DNA of 55,483 bases from Micavibrio sp. UBA2705 (GTDB lineage Bacteria; Pseudomonadota; Alphaproteobacteria; Micavibrionales; Micavibrionaceae). The DNA lies in NCBI GenBank assembly GCA_002354205.1, contig DELD01000056.1, positions 48,510 to 103,992 on the forward strand, in the 5' to 3' direction. Shown in pieces: positions 1 through 6,622 of this stretch. Each line of letters starts with the position of its first letter. The first letter of the stretch is position 1. A program made the translations under genes and the position numbers. Below the pieces are notes generated by a model, which saw nothing but the letters and a program-made list of their open reading frames with translations, was not told the origin of the DNA and did no database searches.

Positions 1-7
1 TTTTGTT

Positions 8-550
8 TTATGCGGCCATTTGGAGAGATGGTGCTCTGCTGTGGTGTGGTGTGTGGGGGGTATATGTGTGCCCTGGTGTGGCGAGCTCTTTTTGCAGGCC
101 ATCACGTGCGCGTGAGAGCCTTGAGCGTACTGTGCCGACAGGAACATTAAGCTCTTGCGCAACATCGGCATAACTCATTTCATTGACGCAAACCATGACA
201 AGAATTTCTTTATGATCAGCAGAAAGGCTATTCATTGCTTCGCCGACATCTTGTACTTCAATTTTTGTATCTTGTGTCGCTTCAATAAATTGCTGTTCAA
301 TATATGGCTCTGGGTCATATTGTGTTTCAAATTTTACTTTGCGTCTGTAGCCAGAAACAAACAAGTTAAACATAATCTTAGATGCCCAGCTATAAAGGCT
401 TGTGCCAGACTTGAATAACTCCTTTTTTTCCAACGCACGGAGTAATGTGGATTGAAGAAGGTCATCTGCATCATGCTGGTTAGCTGTCAGCTTTCTTGCA
501 AATTTCAACAATCTTTCATTGTGTTCTAGAAGTTCCTCTGTATCAAACAT
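8..550 (-). CDS. ECF-family RNA polymerase sigma factor, EcfG-like
   Basis: A 180-residue sigma-70 family protein of extracytoplasmic-function size. Region 2 spans about residues 10-72, with the acidic DADDLLQ stretch at 27-33 and SLYSWASKI at 51-59. Region 4 spans about 105-153, with the helix-turn-helix SYADVAQELNVPVGTVRSR at 126-144. The region 4 pattern resembles the EcfG general stress sigma factors of Alphaproteobacteria. The GGAAC-N16/17-CGTT-like promoters over the next 8 kb fit that assignment, although no PhyR or NepR gene is visible here. The C-terminus after residue 155 is a His/Thr/Pro-rich tail not part of the ECF fold. I see no clear EcfG-type promoter upstream, so autoregulation is not supported. 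The ECF call is secure; EcfG subgroup membership is inferred. Confidence 0.88.
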   Translation of the reverse strand: MFDTEELLEHNERLLKFARKLTANQHDADDLLQSTLLRALEKKELFKSGTSLYSWASKIMFNLFVSGYRRKVKFETQYDPEPYIEQQFIEATQDTKIEVQDVGEAMNSLSADHKEILVMVCVNEMSYADVAQELNVPVGTVRSRLSRARDGLQKELATPGHTYTPHTPHHSRAPSLQMAA

Positions 551-738
551 TATGGTATCCTTTTTTTTGTTTACCTAACAATGTTAGCCCCGCCACGTAA
601 CTCCAATTTGTCGCGCATGTAACTATTGTGAAAAACTTTGTTTCTGAAATGTAACAAGTTGTGTATTATAGCGACGTCAGGGAATAACAGGACTGGCTCT
701 GTTAAGCGCCGACCATAAAGATAGAAGTGGTATAAAGC

Positions 739-1449
739 ATGAATAAAGGCGTAGTTTTCAGTATTGATGATGATCAAGACTTACAAATCGTTGTAAAAGA
801 ATATTTAGAATCAGATGGCTATAACGTTATTAGCGTACATAGCACGCAGCAGGCACGTGAAGATGTTGAAACCGCGCGCCCTGATGTGATTCTATTGGAC
901 CTCGTTTTACCAGATGGTGAGGGGCTGACGTTGCTGCCCTATTTAAAGACCGTAACCAAAGCGGGCATTATCGTTGTTTCTGGAAAAAGTGATACAACAG
1001 AGAAAATTATCTGCCTTGAGATGGGCGCGGATGATTATATCACCAAGCCGTTTGAAATGCGTGAGCTGTCGGCGCGTATCAAGGCTGTTTGCCGCCGTGT
1101 TGCAGATGCCGCACCCGCAGAAGGTGGCGCCGCTGCAAAAGAAGACACGGTGGATTTTTCAAAATGGACATTAAACCGCGCCCAATATCAAGCTTTTGAA
1201 CAAGACGGCAAATCATTAGAATTAACGACAGGGGAGTTTAAGCTCCTTGAAGCTTTGGTTAGCGCGCCGAATCGGGCTTTGAGCCGTGATTTATTGTTTG
1301 ATCTAACGCGCGAAGGCAATTTTGATGCTTTTGACCGCAGTATCGACATTCAAATCGCGCGTATACGTAAGAAACTAAAGGATGACGATAATAACATTAT
1401 CAAAACCGTCCGCGGCGTTGGCTATATGTATTGTGATTACAAAGCTTAG
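739..1449 (+). CDS. OmpR/PhoB-family response regulator
   Basis: A 236-residue two-component response regulator. The receiver domain covers residues 1-120 with acidic pocket DDD at 10-12, phospho-acceptor Asp54 in LLDLVLPDG, and Lys103 in the ITKPF motif. The C-terminal winged-helix DNA-binding domain runs from about 140 to 234 (LTTGEFKLLEAL, then the SIDIQIARIRKKL recognition region and TVRGVGY wing). This architecture is of the OmpR/PhoB class, not the PhyR class that controls EcfG sigma factors. No histidine kinase is adjacent; the closest in the window is at 30.9-34.5 kb, so the partner is unknown. It is transcribed divergently from the sigma factor gene, with a 188-bp intergenic region. 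Family assignment is secure and the target genes are unknown. Confidence 0.93.
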   Translation: MNKGVVFSIDDDQDLQIVVKEYLESDGYNVISVHSTQQAREDVETARPDVILLDLVLPDGEGLTLLPYLKTVTKAGIIVVSGKSDTTEKIICLEMGADDYITKPFEMRELSARIKAVCRRVADAAPAEGGAAAKEDTVDFSKWTLNRAQYQAFEQDGKSLELTTGEFKLLEALVSAPNRALSRDLLFDLTREGNFDAFDRSIDIQIARIRKKLKDDDNNIIKTVRGVGYMYCDYKA

Positions 1450-1470
1450 CGTCGCCTTATTCATATATAG

Positions 1471-1495
1471 GGAACTCTTTGCTTTGGGGGCGGTA
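1471..1495 (+). promoter_or_regulatory. EcfG-like promoter of the entericidin-like gene
   Basis: GGAAC (1471-1475), 16 bases, then GGTA (1492-1495), 31 bp before the lipoprotein ATG. The -35 element is exact for the alphaproteobacterial general stress consensus GGAAC-N16/17-CGTT; the -10 matches two of four bases, so this is the weakest of the set. Confidence 0.45.
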
Positions 1496-1526
1496 GGTAT
1501 AGCGAACCCAAATAAGGAGTATGATA

Positions 1527-1664
1527 ATGTTGAAACGAATGAATTTACTGCCCCTGACTATTTTTGCCTTAGCGAGCGTAAGCTTAGCCGCGTGTCAAAC
1601 CGTAGATGGCGCAGGGCAAGATATTGAAAATGCTGGCGAATCAATACAGGATGCCGCAAATTAA
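1527..1664 (+). CDS. Entericidin A/B-family small lipoprotein
   Basis: A 45-residue protein beginning MLKRMNLLPLT. A hydrophobic signal segment is followed by the lipobox LAAC with the lipidated cysteine at 23. The mature part reads QTVDGAGQDIENAGESIQDA, which closely follows the entericidin pattern C-x-TVxGxGQDI/VxxxGexIqdaA. Entericidins are tiny outer-membrane or periplasmic lipoproteins; the E. coli pair ecnA/ecnB is stress-linked and described as a bacteriolysis toxin-antidote pair, but single copies in Alphaproteobacteria have no settled role. The start is set by AAGGAG at 1514-1519 and the second of two close ATGs. An EcfG-like promoter lies upstream and a strong terminator downstream, so it is probably a monocistronic stress-induced gene. 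Confidence 0.88.
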   Translation: MLKRMNLLPLTIFALASVSLAACQTVDGAGQDIENAGESIQDAAN

Positions 1665-1700
1665 GACATAGCTATTGCATACAAATGTGTGAAGCATATA

Positions 1701-1736
1701 AAAACCCGCCTTGTTTATCGCAAGGCGGGTTTTTTG
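1701..1736. terminator. Intrinsic terminator between entericidin-like and DUF2383 genes
   Basis: Stem AAAACCCGCCTTG (1701-1713) pairs with CAAGGCGGGTTTT (1721-1733), with a short loop and flanking A and T runs on both sides. It can serve both the rightward lipoprotein gene and the leftward DUF2383 gene that end on either side. Confidence 0.9.
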
Positions 1737-1749
1737 TATCGACGCTTTT

Positions 1750-2196
1750 TTACGCGCTTTTTAACTGTGCTTTCAAATCGCGCATATAATCATGGCTTTT
1801 CTTAAGTGTTTCATATTCACCGTCAAGCATACGCACTGCATCGCGTGGTAACTCACTGTCTTTCATAATGTCTTCAATCTTGTGCAAGCAGCGATCTTCT
1901 GCTTCCTCAAGATGGCGTACAAAAGTGGTGTCTTTATCATTGCTGACAGCAGCCATGACTTTCGCCCAAACTTCGCGGGTAGAGCCGACGACAGTTTCAC
2001 TGGCTTCAGATTTGTGACCATTTGCACGGAGGTAAGCTTGTAAGTCGATAACAACAGAGCGGTGGATCTGTTCTAAATTGCGAAATGCGATTTGAATAAT
2101 GCCGTTATCCACTTTTTGGTAAGCGTCTTGGTAAAATTCATAGGCATCTTTATTCAGATCGGCCAGTTGTTGTAATTCTTTATGTAATGCACTCAT
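1750..2196 (-). CDS. DUF2383 / PA2169-family four-helix-bundle protein
   Basis: A 148-residue, all-helical soluble protein without signal peptide. Its composition and layout (LADLNKDAYEFYQDAYQKV at the N-terminus, HLEEAEDRCLHKIEDIM in the third helix, a final SHDYMRDLKAQL helix) match the DUF2383 ferritin-like four-helix family. Members are often found with stress proteins, but the biochemical role is not established; a metal-binding or ferritin-like function is only a structural suggestion. The ATG is preceded by AAAGGACA as ribosome binding site. An exact EcfG-type promoter (GGAAC-N17-CGTT) lies 44 bp upstream, the best promoter match in the window, so control by the general stress sigma factor is likely. 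Confidence 0.82.
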   Translation of the reverse strand: MSALHKELQQLADLNKDAYEFYQDAYQKVDNGIIQIAFRNLEQIHRSVVIDLQAYLRANGHKSEASETVVGSTREVWAKVMAAVSNDKDTTFVRHLEEAEDRCLHKIEDIMKDSELPRDAVRMLDGEYETLKKSHDYMRDLKAQLKSA

Positions 2197-2240
2197 TATA
2201 TATGTCCTTTCAATTTATGTATGTGATCTTCACTTAATAC

Positions 2241-2266
2241 AACGCGCCTGTTGATCCTTTTGTTCC
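2241..2266 (-). promoter_or_regulatory. Exact EcfG-type promoter of the DUF2383 gene
   Basis: On the minus strand GGAAC (2266-2262), 17 bases, CGTT (2244-2241). This matches all nine fixed positions of the alphaproteobacterial general stress consensus. It faces away from the sRNA promoter at 2289, with 22 bp between the two -35 elements. Confidence 0.75.
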
Positions 2267-2288
2267 TCATATTTTTATAAATCATGGG

Positions 2289-2313
2289 GGAACTCTTGGC
2301 GGCCTTGGTTGTT
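2289..2313 (+). promoter_or_regulatory. EcfG-like promoter of candidate sRNA
   Basis: GGAAC (2289-2293), 16 bases, TGTT (2310-2313): eight of nine fixed positions. No good coding start follows before the terminator at 2405-2437, which suggests a non-coding transcript of about 120 nt. Confidence 0.6.
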
Positions 2314-2318
2314 CGATA

Positions 2319-2437
2319 GCCATATGGTGCGAATCATATAAGAGCCCACTACCTTGCGGGGATGCTAGATGCCCCTATATCCCACTCCCTCCCCGCATCA
2401 CCTGAAGGCCAGCCCATTGTGGCTGGCCTTTTTTTTA
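2319..2437 (+). ncRNA. Candidate general-stress small RNA with C-rich loop
   Basis: Inferred transcript from about 6 bases after the TGTT -10 element to the T-run of an intrinsic terminator, roughly 119 nt. It contains a perfect 8-bp stem, TGCGGGGA (2355-2362) with TCCCCGCA (2390-2397). The stem encloses a 27-nt loop rich in C, including GCCCC and CCCACTCCC, which can pair with G-rich Shine-Dalgarno regions. A 7-nt linker leads to the terminator hairpin. The layout is reminiscent of GsrN, the sigma-T-dependent stress sRNA of Caulobacter, which also uses a C-rich loop; homology is not claimed. The open reading frame beginning at 2362 inside the stem has no ribosome binding site and only reads in frame into the next gene. 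Transcription and function are untested inferences. Confidence 0.6.
2405..2437 (+). terminator. Intrinsic terminator of candidate sRNA
   Basis: Stem AAGGCCAGCC (2405-2414) with GGCTGGCCTT (2421-2430), a 6-nt loop and an uninterrupted T-run to 2436. It lies directly upstream of the next promoter (GGAAC at 2445), so it separates the sRNA unit from the PRC-barrel gene. Confidence 0.92.
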
Positions 2438-2444
2438 TTTTTTT

Positions 2445-2469
2445 GGAACGATATTCACGCCGAATGGTT
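2445..2469 (+). promoter_or_regulatory. EcfG-like promoter of the first PRC-barrel gene
   Basis: GGAAC (2445-2449), 16 bases, GGTT (2466-2469), eight of nine fixed consensus positions, 36 bp before the ATG at 2506. It starts right after the T-run of the upstream terminator. Confidence 0.65.
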
Positions 2470-2505
2470 AGTGCTAGTGAACAAGATAATCGAAAGGATC
2501 GAACA

Positions 2506-3366
2506 ATGAAAAAGACATTACTCACTGCAGTATCTGCAATCGCATTAGTCGTATCAGCGCCTAGTTTTGCTGAAACAAATGCAAACGCCAACGCAAATGT
2601 AGAGGTTGAAAAAAGCAAATCGACTGAACAAAGCTCTGGCAGTTTTAAAAAGGACGTCAAGGACGCTTGGAAGAACACTAAAGAAGATGTGTCTGCCGCC
2701 GCTGATAAAGTATCAAACACAGTGGAAGATACATATGAAGATGCGAAACAGGCATTTAAAGACGATGATAACACAGCGCATATGGACGAGATTGTTGTGA
2801 ACGAGCGCATGACAGCGCAAGGCACAATCGGTCAAGCTGTTTATAATGTGAACGGTGACCGTATTGCGAAAGTCCGTGACATTATCGTTGATGAAAATGG
2901 TACGGCGACTATGGTTGTGCTCGGTGATGGCGACTTCACGGGCCTTGGTAAACTTGCCGCATTTGATTATGACGTTATTATGAACCGTCAATCAGATGGC
3001 GATGTCATCGCACCGCTTACAGAAGAAAGCATCGACCAAGCGGCGAACTTTTCTTATGAGCGCACTGACCAGTCAGAAAAAACGCGCGTCATGCCGAATA
3101 GAAGCTATAGCGTAAATAAAATTCTGGACGCTGAATTAGTGAGCCCGAATGGTGAAACGCTGGCAGAGATTGATAATGTGCTTCTGCGCAATGGCGCGGC
3201 AGACCAGCTTATTATTTCTTATGATCAGTTCATGGGCATGGGCGGCGAAAAGCTTGCAATACCATTCCGTGAAGGCCAGATCGAAGATAACGATGGTGAC
3301 TTGTCATTTAAGTTGAGCGCTGCAGAAACTGCACAGTTCCGCAAGCACACACAATCATCTAACTAA
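2506..3366 (+). CDS. Secreted PRC-barrel domain protein
   Basis: A 286-residue exported protein. The signal peptide MKKTLLTAVSAIALVVSAPSFA is followed by an Asn/Ala-rich linker and a charged, Lys/Asp-rich helical stretch (about 45-90) resembling LEA or CsbD-like amphipathic helices. Two PRC-barrel-like repeats follow: one near 105-180 (IGQAVYNVNGDRIAKVRDI) and one near 205-280 (ILDAELVSPNGETLAEIDNV). PRC-barrels are small beta-barrels that mediate protein contacts; the periplasmic versions in Alphaproteobacteria are poorly characterised. The frame stays open upstream to 2362, but 2506 is chosen because it follows AAAGGATCG, starts the signal peptide, and lies downstream of an EcfG-like promoter. 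It probably belongs to the general stress regulon with the following csbD-like gene. Confidence 0.85.
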   Translation: MKKTLLTAVSAIALVVSAPSFAETNANANANVEVEKSKSTEQSSGSFKKDVKDAWKNTKEDVSAAADKVSNTVEDTYEDAKQAFKDDDNTAHMDEIVVNERMTAQGTIGQAVYNVNGDRIAKVRDIIVDENGTATMVVLGDGDFTGLGKLAAFDYDVIMNRQSDGDVIAPLTEESIDQAANFSYERTDQSEKTRVMPNRSYSVNKILDAELVSPNGETLAEIDNVLLRNGAADQLIISYDQFMGMGGEKLAIPFREGQIEDNDGDLSFKLSAAETAQFRKHTQSSN

Positions 3367-3383
3367 GTTCTATATAGAAGGCT

Positions 3384-3417
3384 CTGCACCACCACGCTCC
3401 CCCGCGCGGTGGTGCAG
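3384..3417 (+). ncRNA. Stable hairpin with UCCCCC loop between PRC-barrel and csbD-like genes
   Basis: Ten-bp perfect stem CTGCACCACC (3384-3393) / GGTGGTGCAG (3408-3417), extended inside by CGC/GCG after one mismatch, leaving the hexaloop TCCCCC. No T-run follows, so it is not a typical terminator. It could be a 3'-end stabiliser, a processing site, or part of an sRNA; the exposed C-run is complementary to G-rich ribosome binding sites. Confidence 0.45.
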
Positions 3418-3482
3418 TTCATTTGACGCCACACGGCAAAACAAGGCAAAAGACACAGCAAGATTAAATAAGGAGGTCCATA

Positions 3483-3686
3483 ATGAATAAAGACATTATA
3501 AAAGGAAATTGGAAGCAGCTCAAAGGTGAAGTGCAGAAAAAATGGAGCAAGTTCACCCATGATGATCTGAAGTGGCTTGATGGTGACCGCGAAAAACTCG
3601 CAGGCTTAATTCAGGAATGTTACGGTAAAAGCCGTGAACAGGCTGATAAAGATATTAAAGACTGGGAGCAATCTATGGCGGCGTAA
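3483..3686 (+). CDS. CsbD-family stress protein
   Basis: A 67-residue, highly charged soluble protein. It begins MNKDIIKGNWKQLKGEVQKKW and continues WSKFTHDDLKWLDGDREKLAGLIQ, matching the CsbD pattern (NWKQLKGxxkekWGkLtdDDl). CsbD proteins are general stress proteins whose molecular role is unknown; Bacillus CsbD is sigma-B controlled and E. coli YjbJ is abundant in stationary phase. The ribosome binding site AAGGAGGTCC just upstream is near-perfect, implying strong translation. No separate EcfG-type promoter is visible, so it may be co-transcribed with the PRC-barrel gene 116 bp upstream, across the C-rich hairpin. A bidirectional terminator follows. Confidence 0.95.
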   Translation: MNKDIIKGNWKQLKGEVQKKWSKFTHDDLKWLDGDREKLAGLIQECYGKSREQADKDIKDWEQSMAA

Positions 3687-3708
3687 TCTGTCATTATCTC
3701 TCTTATTA

Positions 3709-3746
3709 AAAACGCGTATGCCTAAGATGAGGCATACGCGTTTTTT
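3709..3746. terminator. Bidirectional intrinsic terminator
   Basis: Stem AAAACGCGTATGCC (3709-3722) / GGCATACGCGTTTT (3731-3744), 8-nt loop, with A-run on one side and T-run on the other. It lies between the convergent csbD-like and metallophosphoesterase genes. Confidence 0.92.
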
Positions 3747-3766
3747 AATGTAAATATATGTTGTTC

Positions 3767-4552
3767 TTAATCAAAACTATGTGTTTCGGTCTCGCGGAAT
3801 TCGCCTTGTCTGAGTTTATATATTGCAATATGTATTTTGTTTTCTGACAAGGTGATAAAGTTAAAACCATTTTCTTGCGTGCGCGTACGGCTTGATAATG
3901 CAGTTGATGCGCTGACGAATATGGTGCGGTGTGTGCTATTGGGTCTTTGCGGCGCATCAACTGCGGCATGGTGGACATGCCCCGTAAGGACTAGGTCAAT
4001 CTTTGCGTCATTTAATGTGTCTAAAGCTTTGTGGCCGCCAAAAACTTTGACGTTAAGCGGTGTGTGCTCGGCTCTATATATTGGGTGGTGCATAACGCAA
4101 ATACGCCTATTGACCACAGCGCCTGCTGTTTTTGATTGTTGCATAAGGCGCGTGCGCTGGCTCATTGATATTGCGCCATTCGCCCAGTTCCAATGAGGCA
4201 GAGCGCGGCGCGCTGTGTTGAGGCCAATGATGTCTGTATGGTCGAATGTCAGCTGTGGCTCGATGTCTTCATTAATGTAATGCTTATAACGTTTATAGGG
4301 CGCAAGAAAGCGCTCAAACAAATTATAGCCGGGAATATCGTGATTGCCAGGCACGCAAAAACAAGGCACAGATAACGTTGCAATAAAGTCTCTCGCGGTT
4401 GCAAATTCATTATGCGACGCAGTCTGTGTAAAGTCGCCACTAATAATGATCAAAGATGGCTCTAATAGGTTGATTTTACGTTCTAAGGCACTGAAAGTAT
4501 CAGGCGTTTCTGTACCAAAGTGCAAATCTGATAAATGTAATATGCGCGTCAT
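3767..4552 (-). CDS. Calcineurin-like metallophosphoesterase (CpdA-type)
   Basis: A 261-residue cytosolic phosphoesterase with the full metal-binding set: DLH (Asp9, His11), GDFTQ (Asp40), GNHD (Asn70, His71), HHP near 155 and GHVH near 196. This order and size fit the class III cyclic-nucleotide phosphodiesterase/CpdA and DNA-repair-like group; the substrate cannot be deduced. It starts 4 bp after the ExoD-like gene and is the last gene of a leftward run (lipid kinase, ExoD, phosphoesterase), so it is very likely co-transcribed and possibly stress-induced through the promoter at 6079-6103. It ends at a bidirectional terminator. Confidence 0.88.
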   Translation of the reverse strand: MTRILHLSDLHFGTETPDTFSALERKINLLEPSLIIISGDFTQTASHNEFATARDFIATLSVPCFCVPGNHDIPGYNLFERFLAPYKRYKHYINEDIEPQLTFDHTDIIGLNTARRALPHWNWANGAISMSQRTRLMQQSKTAGAVVNRRICVMHHPIYRAEHTPLNVKVFGGHKALDTLNDAKIDLVLTGHVHHAAVDAPQRPNSTHRTIFVSASTALSSRTRTQENGFNFITLSENKIHIAIYKLRQGEFRETETHSFD

Positions 4553-4556
4553 GTGA

Positions 4557-5147
4557 TTATCCTAATATTTTTGAGATTCCATATGGCGCAAGCGCAAGGC
4601 TCGCCGCCGCGAAGAGAAGCGCGATAATGAACAAGAGTCCATCGCGCCCCATTAGACTTAAACCCAGAAGCAGTACGCCTGAGGCGGGAATTAAGGCTGC
4701 AAAGGGGATAAAGCCTAAAATGATGATGCTTATCGCCAATAAGATGCAGATTAATGCGACTAAATATTCAGCCTTTCCTTTGACAAGAAAAGACATGCGC
4801 GGATAGATAAGCTTATCTATGAATTGTGTATAGGGGGTACATTTACCAGCATAATGTAAAAATTTGTCGCGGCTAAATGAAAAATTTCTAACTTTTTTTG
4901 GTACCCATGGGTGCGTATTGCCTAATAAAATTTGCGCGCAGACAAGAATTATGAGCAGGGCGCAAAAGGCCGGCACGCCGGGTATCGCGCCGGTTGGCAT
5001 AATTGTAATGATGGAGGGGCCTGCCAATAAAGGGCCAAAGCCGCGTGCGTTAAGTGTTTCAAGCAAAGTGACAAGGTCAACCTTCTTACCTTCCGTATTT
5101 TTACACATATACTGGATGAGGTTTGTTAAGTCGCGCGTTTGTTGCAT
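4557..5147 (-). CDS. ExoD-family membrane protein
   Basis: A 196-residue integral membrane protein. The N-terminal soluble part is followed by the family signature GFGPLLAGPSIITIMPTGAI and P-G-V-P, then about four hydrophobic segments, the last two separated by a MGRDG turn. ExoD of Sinorhizobium was linked to exopolysaccharide synthesis and alkaline tolerance; its mechanism is unknown. I place the start at the internal ATG (MQQTRDL) because AGGGG lies at a good distance before it and it clears the stop of the upstream lipid kinase gene by 10 bp; a longer form would begin at 5177 and overlap that gene. Context: middle gene of a lipid kinase, ExoD, phosphoesterase operon. Confidence 0.87.
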   Translation of the reverse strand: MQQTRDLTNLIQYMCKNTEGKKVDLVTLLETLNARGFGPLLAGPSIITIMPTGAIPGVPAFCALLIILVCAQILLGNTHPWVPKKVRNFSFSRDKFLHYAGKCTPYTQFIDKLIYPRMSFLVKGKAEYLVALICILLAISIIILGFIPFAALIPASGVLLLGLSLMGRDGLLFIIALLFAAASLALAPYGISKILG

Positions 5148-5157
5148 AATATTGCCC

Positions 5158-6069
5158 CTATAGTTCTTTGGGTACAATAATATGAAGCGCTTTTCGTTGT
5201 ATAGAGAAATCTAATGGTAAGGTCATGTTCTGTGTCTCGCCATCTAAAGAGATTAACGCTTGGCGTTGACGCGGAATATTTATTGATAGTTGTTTTGCCG
5301 TTTGTGCTTTGATGGCGCGGGTTTTTTTCCAGTTTCCTAATTTCATCAACCAGAGCAAATTCATTTTCTCAAAAAAACCCTTAGGGGCAATGGAATAAAG
5401 GCCTAAAAGCCCATCTTGCAAGCGCTCGCGCGTGAAATTTATTTTCTTAATGATAGATTTATCAGGTTCGTATTGATTGTTGGAAACGACCACCGAGGGT
5501 GATTTTATGTTCGTCGCTTTTCCATCAATAATAAATTCAAATTTTATATCGTGGTCGAAATGTTCAAATACGTGTGAAGCTAATTGCGCATAAACTAAAA
5601 GGTCACTTTTGCTTTTGCGTGCGCTTTCACGCTCTTGCGATGCAGAAGGCATAACGCCAATACCAGCGCAGCAGAGGAAAACATCCTCGTTAACTATGCC
5701 GACATCCATCGACATTGTTGTGCTGTCTTGCGCATAAGCATTTAAGGCCGCTTCTAAATCATTCGGAATTTTAAGGTCTTGCGCCAATAAATTCATTGTG
5801 CCTAATGGCAGAATACCGAAGCATGTTTTTTGTGCGATGAAATGTTTCGCGCAGCTTCGAATGGTGCCATCGCCGCCGCCGATAAGAACTTTATCATTTT
5901 CATCAATCTGCGCAATTTTCTCTAAAAGCTCGGGCGCACTCAATATGAAAAGATGTCTAATCTTGATGGCGCTGTCAGCAAGCCTTTTTTCTAAAGCTTC
6001 ACGGCCGAGATGGCGGACAGTGCCCGCATCTTTATTAATATATATATCATAATGTTGTTTTTTGTTCAT
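5158..6069 (-). CDS. Diacylglycerol-kinase-family lipid kinase
   Basis: A 303-residue protein of the DAGK catalytic family (YegS/DagK/LCB5 type). The nucleotide-binding signature GGGDGT sits at 64-69, followed by the PLGTMNLLA motif near 107, and a late LDGE motif where the family places a catalytic acidic residue. Family members phosphorylate diacylglycerol, phosphatidylglycerol or sphingoid lipids at the inner membrane; the substrate is not predictable here. An exact EcfG-type promoter (GGAAC-N16-CGTT, 6103-6079) ends only 9 bp before the ATG, so the mRNA would be leaderless or nearly so. It heads the ExoD and phosphoesterase genes. Confidence 0.9.
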   Translation of the reverse strand: MNKKQHYDIYINKDAGTVRHLGREALEKRLADSAIKIRHLFILSAPELLEKIAQIDENDKVLIGGGDGTIRSCAKHFIAQKTCFGILPLGTMNLLAQDLKIPNDLEAALNAYAQDSTTMSMDVGIVNEDVFLCCAGIGVMPSASQERESARKSKSDLLVYAQLASHVFEHFDHDIKFEFIIDGKATNIKSPSVVVSNNQYEPDKSIIKKINFTRERLQDGLLGLYSIAPKGFFEKMNLLWLMKLGNWKKTRAIKAQTAKQLSINIPRQRQALISLDGETQNMTLPLDFSIQRKALHIIVPKEL

Positions 6070-6078
6070 GATAATGCA

Positions 6079-6103
6079 AACGCGGTAGGCATGCTATAGT
6101 TCC
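6079..6103 (-). promoter_or_regulatory. Exact EcfG-type promoter abutting the lipid kinase start
   Basis: Minus strand GGAAC (6103-6099), 16 bases, CGTT (6082-6079), all nine fixed positions. The start codon is at 6069-6067, so initiation 6-8 nt after the -10 would give a leader of only a few bases. Confidence 0.65.
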
Positions 6104-6104
6104 G

Positions 6105-6590
6105 TTAAATGTCGCCGTTATCTTCACGCCCCATCGTCTTCTCCATAAAAAAGCCGCCAATGAGTAATATACCTGCAACAGAAAGGAAGCCAATGAGCGC
6201 AATAAAGTAAAACCCAAAACCAATAGAGAGGCCGAGACCGCCTGCCGCCCATATGCTAGCGCCCGTTGCTGTGCCGACAACCTTATCATTATCTTTGGTT
6301 ATAATCGCGCCCGTCCCAAGAAAACCAATGGCCGTCAACGTACCCGCAATCACACGCGATAAATCCATCGTTAGAAACTCTGAATGGTTATGGCTTTCCG
6401 AAATTTCTAAAGCAAGGATCGAAATAAGACACGTCGTCACGCACACAATGATATATGCACGAAAATCCATCGGCTTTCCCTTTTTGTCTCGGTCATAGCC
6501 AAGAATAAGGCTAAATAAAATGGCTAAAAATACCCGAAAGATAAGTTCGCCATGTGAAAGGGTAGAAAGGCCGAGATGCGCGTCAAACAT
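6105..6590 (-). CDS. MgtC/SapB-family membrane protein
   Basis: A 161-residue membrane protein with about four to five hydrophobic segments. The family hallmarks are LGYDRDKKGKPMDFRAYIIV near 30-49 (equivalent to G-x-ER...GLRTh) and VIAGTLTAIGFLGTGAII near 79-96. MgtC-type proteins act in magnesium limitation and virulence, inhibiting F-type ATPase in Salmonella; short SapB-like forms such as this lack the C-terminal ACT-like domain of MgtC. It starts 32 bp after the PRC-barrel gene and is probably in the same transcript. The role here is unknown, but stress-linked expression is suggested by the promoter at 7404-7429. Confidence 0.88.
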   Translation of the reverse strand: MFDAHLGLSTLSHGELIFRVFLAILFSLILGYDRDKKGKPMDFRAYIIVCVTTCLISILALEISESHNHSEFLTMDLSRVIAGTLTAIGFLGTGAIITKDNDKVVGTATGASIWAAGGLGLSIGFGFYFIALIGFLSVAGILLIGGFFMEKTMGREDNGDI

Positions 6591-6622
6591 GTGTCTTATT
6601 TATCCTTTTTATCTTTTTGTTC

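Noticed and set aside
1382..1627. 81-codon frame overlapping the response regulator end and entericidin-like gene
   Set aside because: Different frame from both real genes, no ribosome binding site, and the entericidin frame has a clear lipobox and family motif.
2362..2505. In-frame upstream extension of the PRC-barrel gene
   Set aside because: It begins inside the sRNA stem, crosses an intrinsic terminator and a promoter, has no ribosome binding site, and the ATG at 2506 begins a clean signal peptide.
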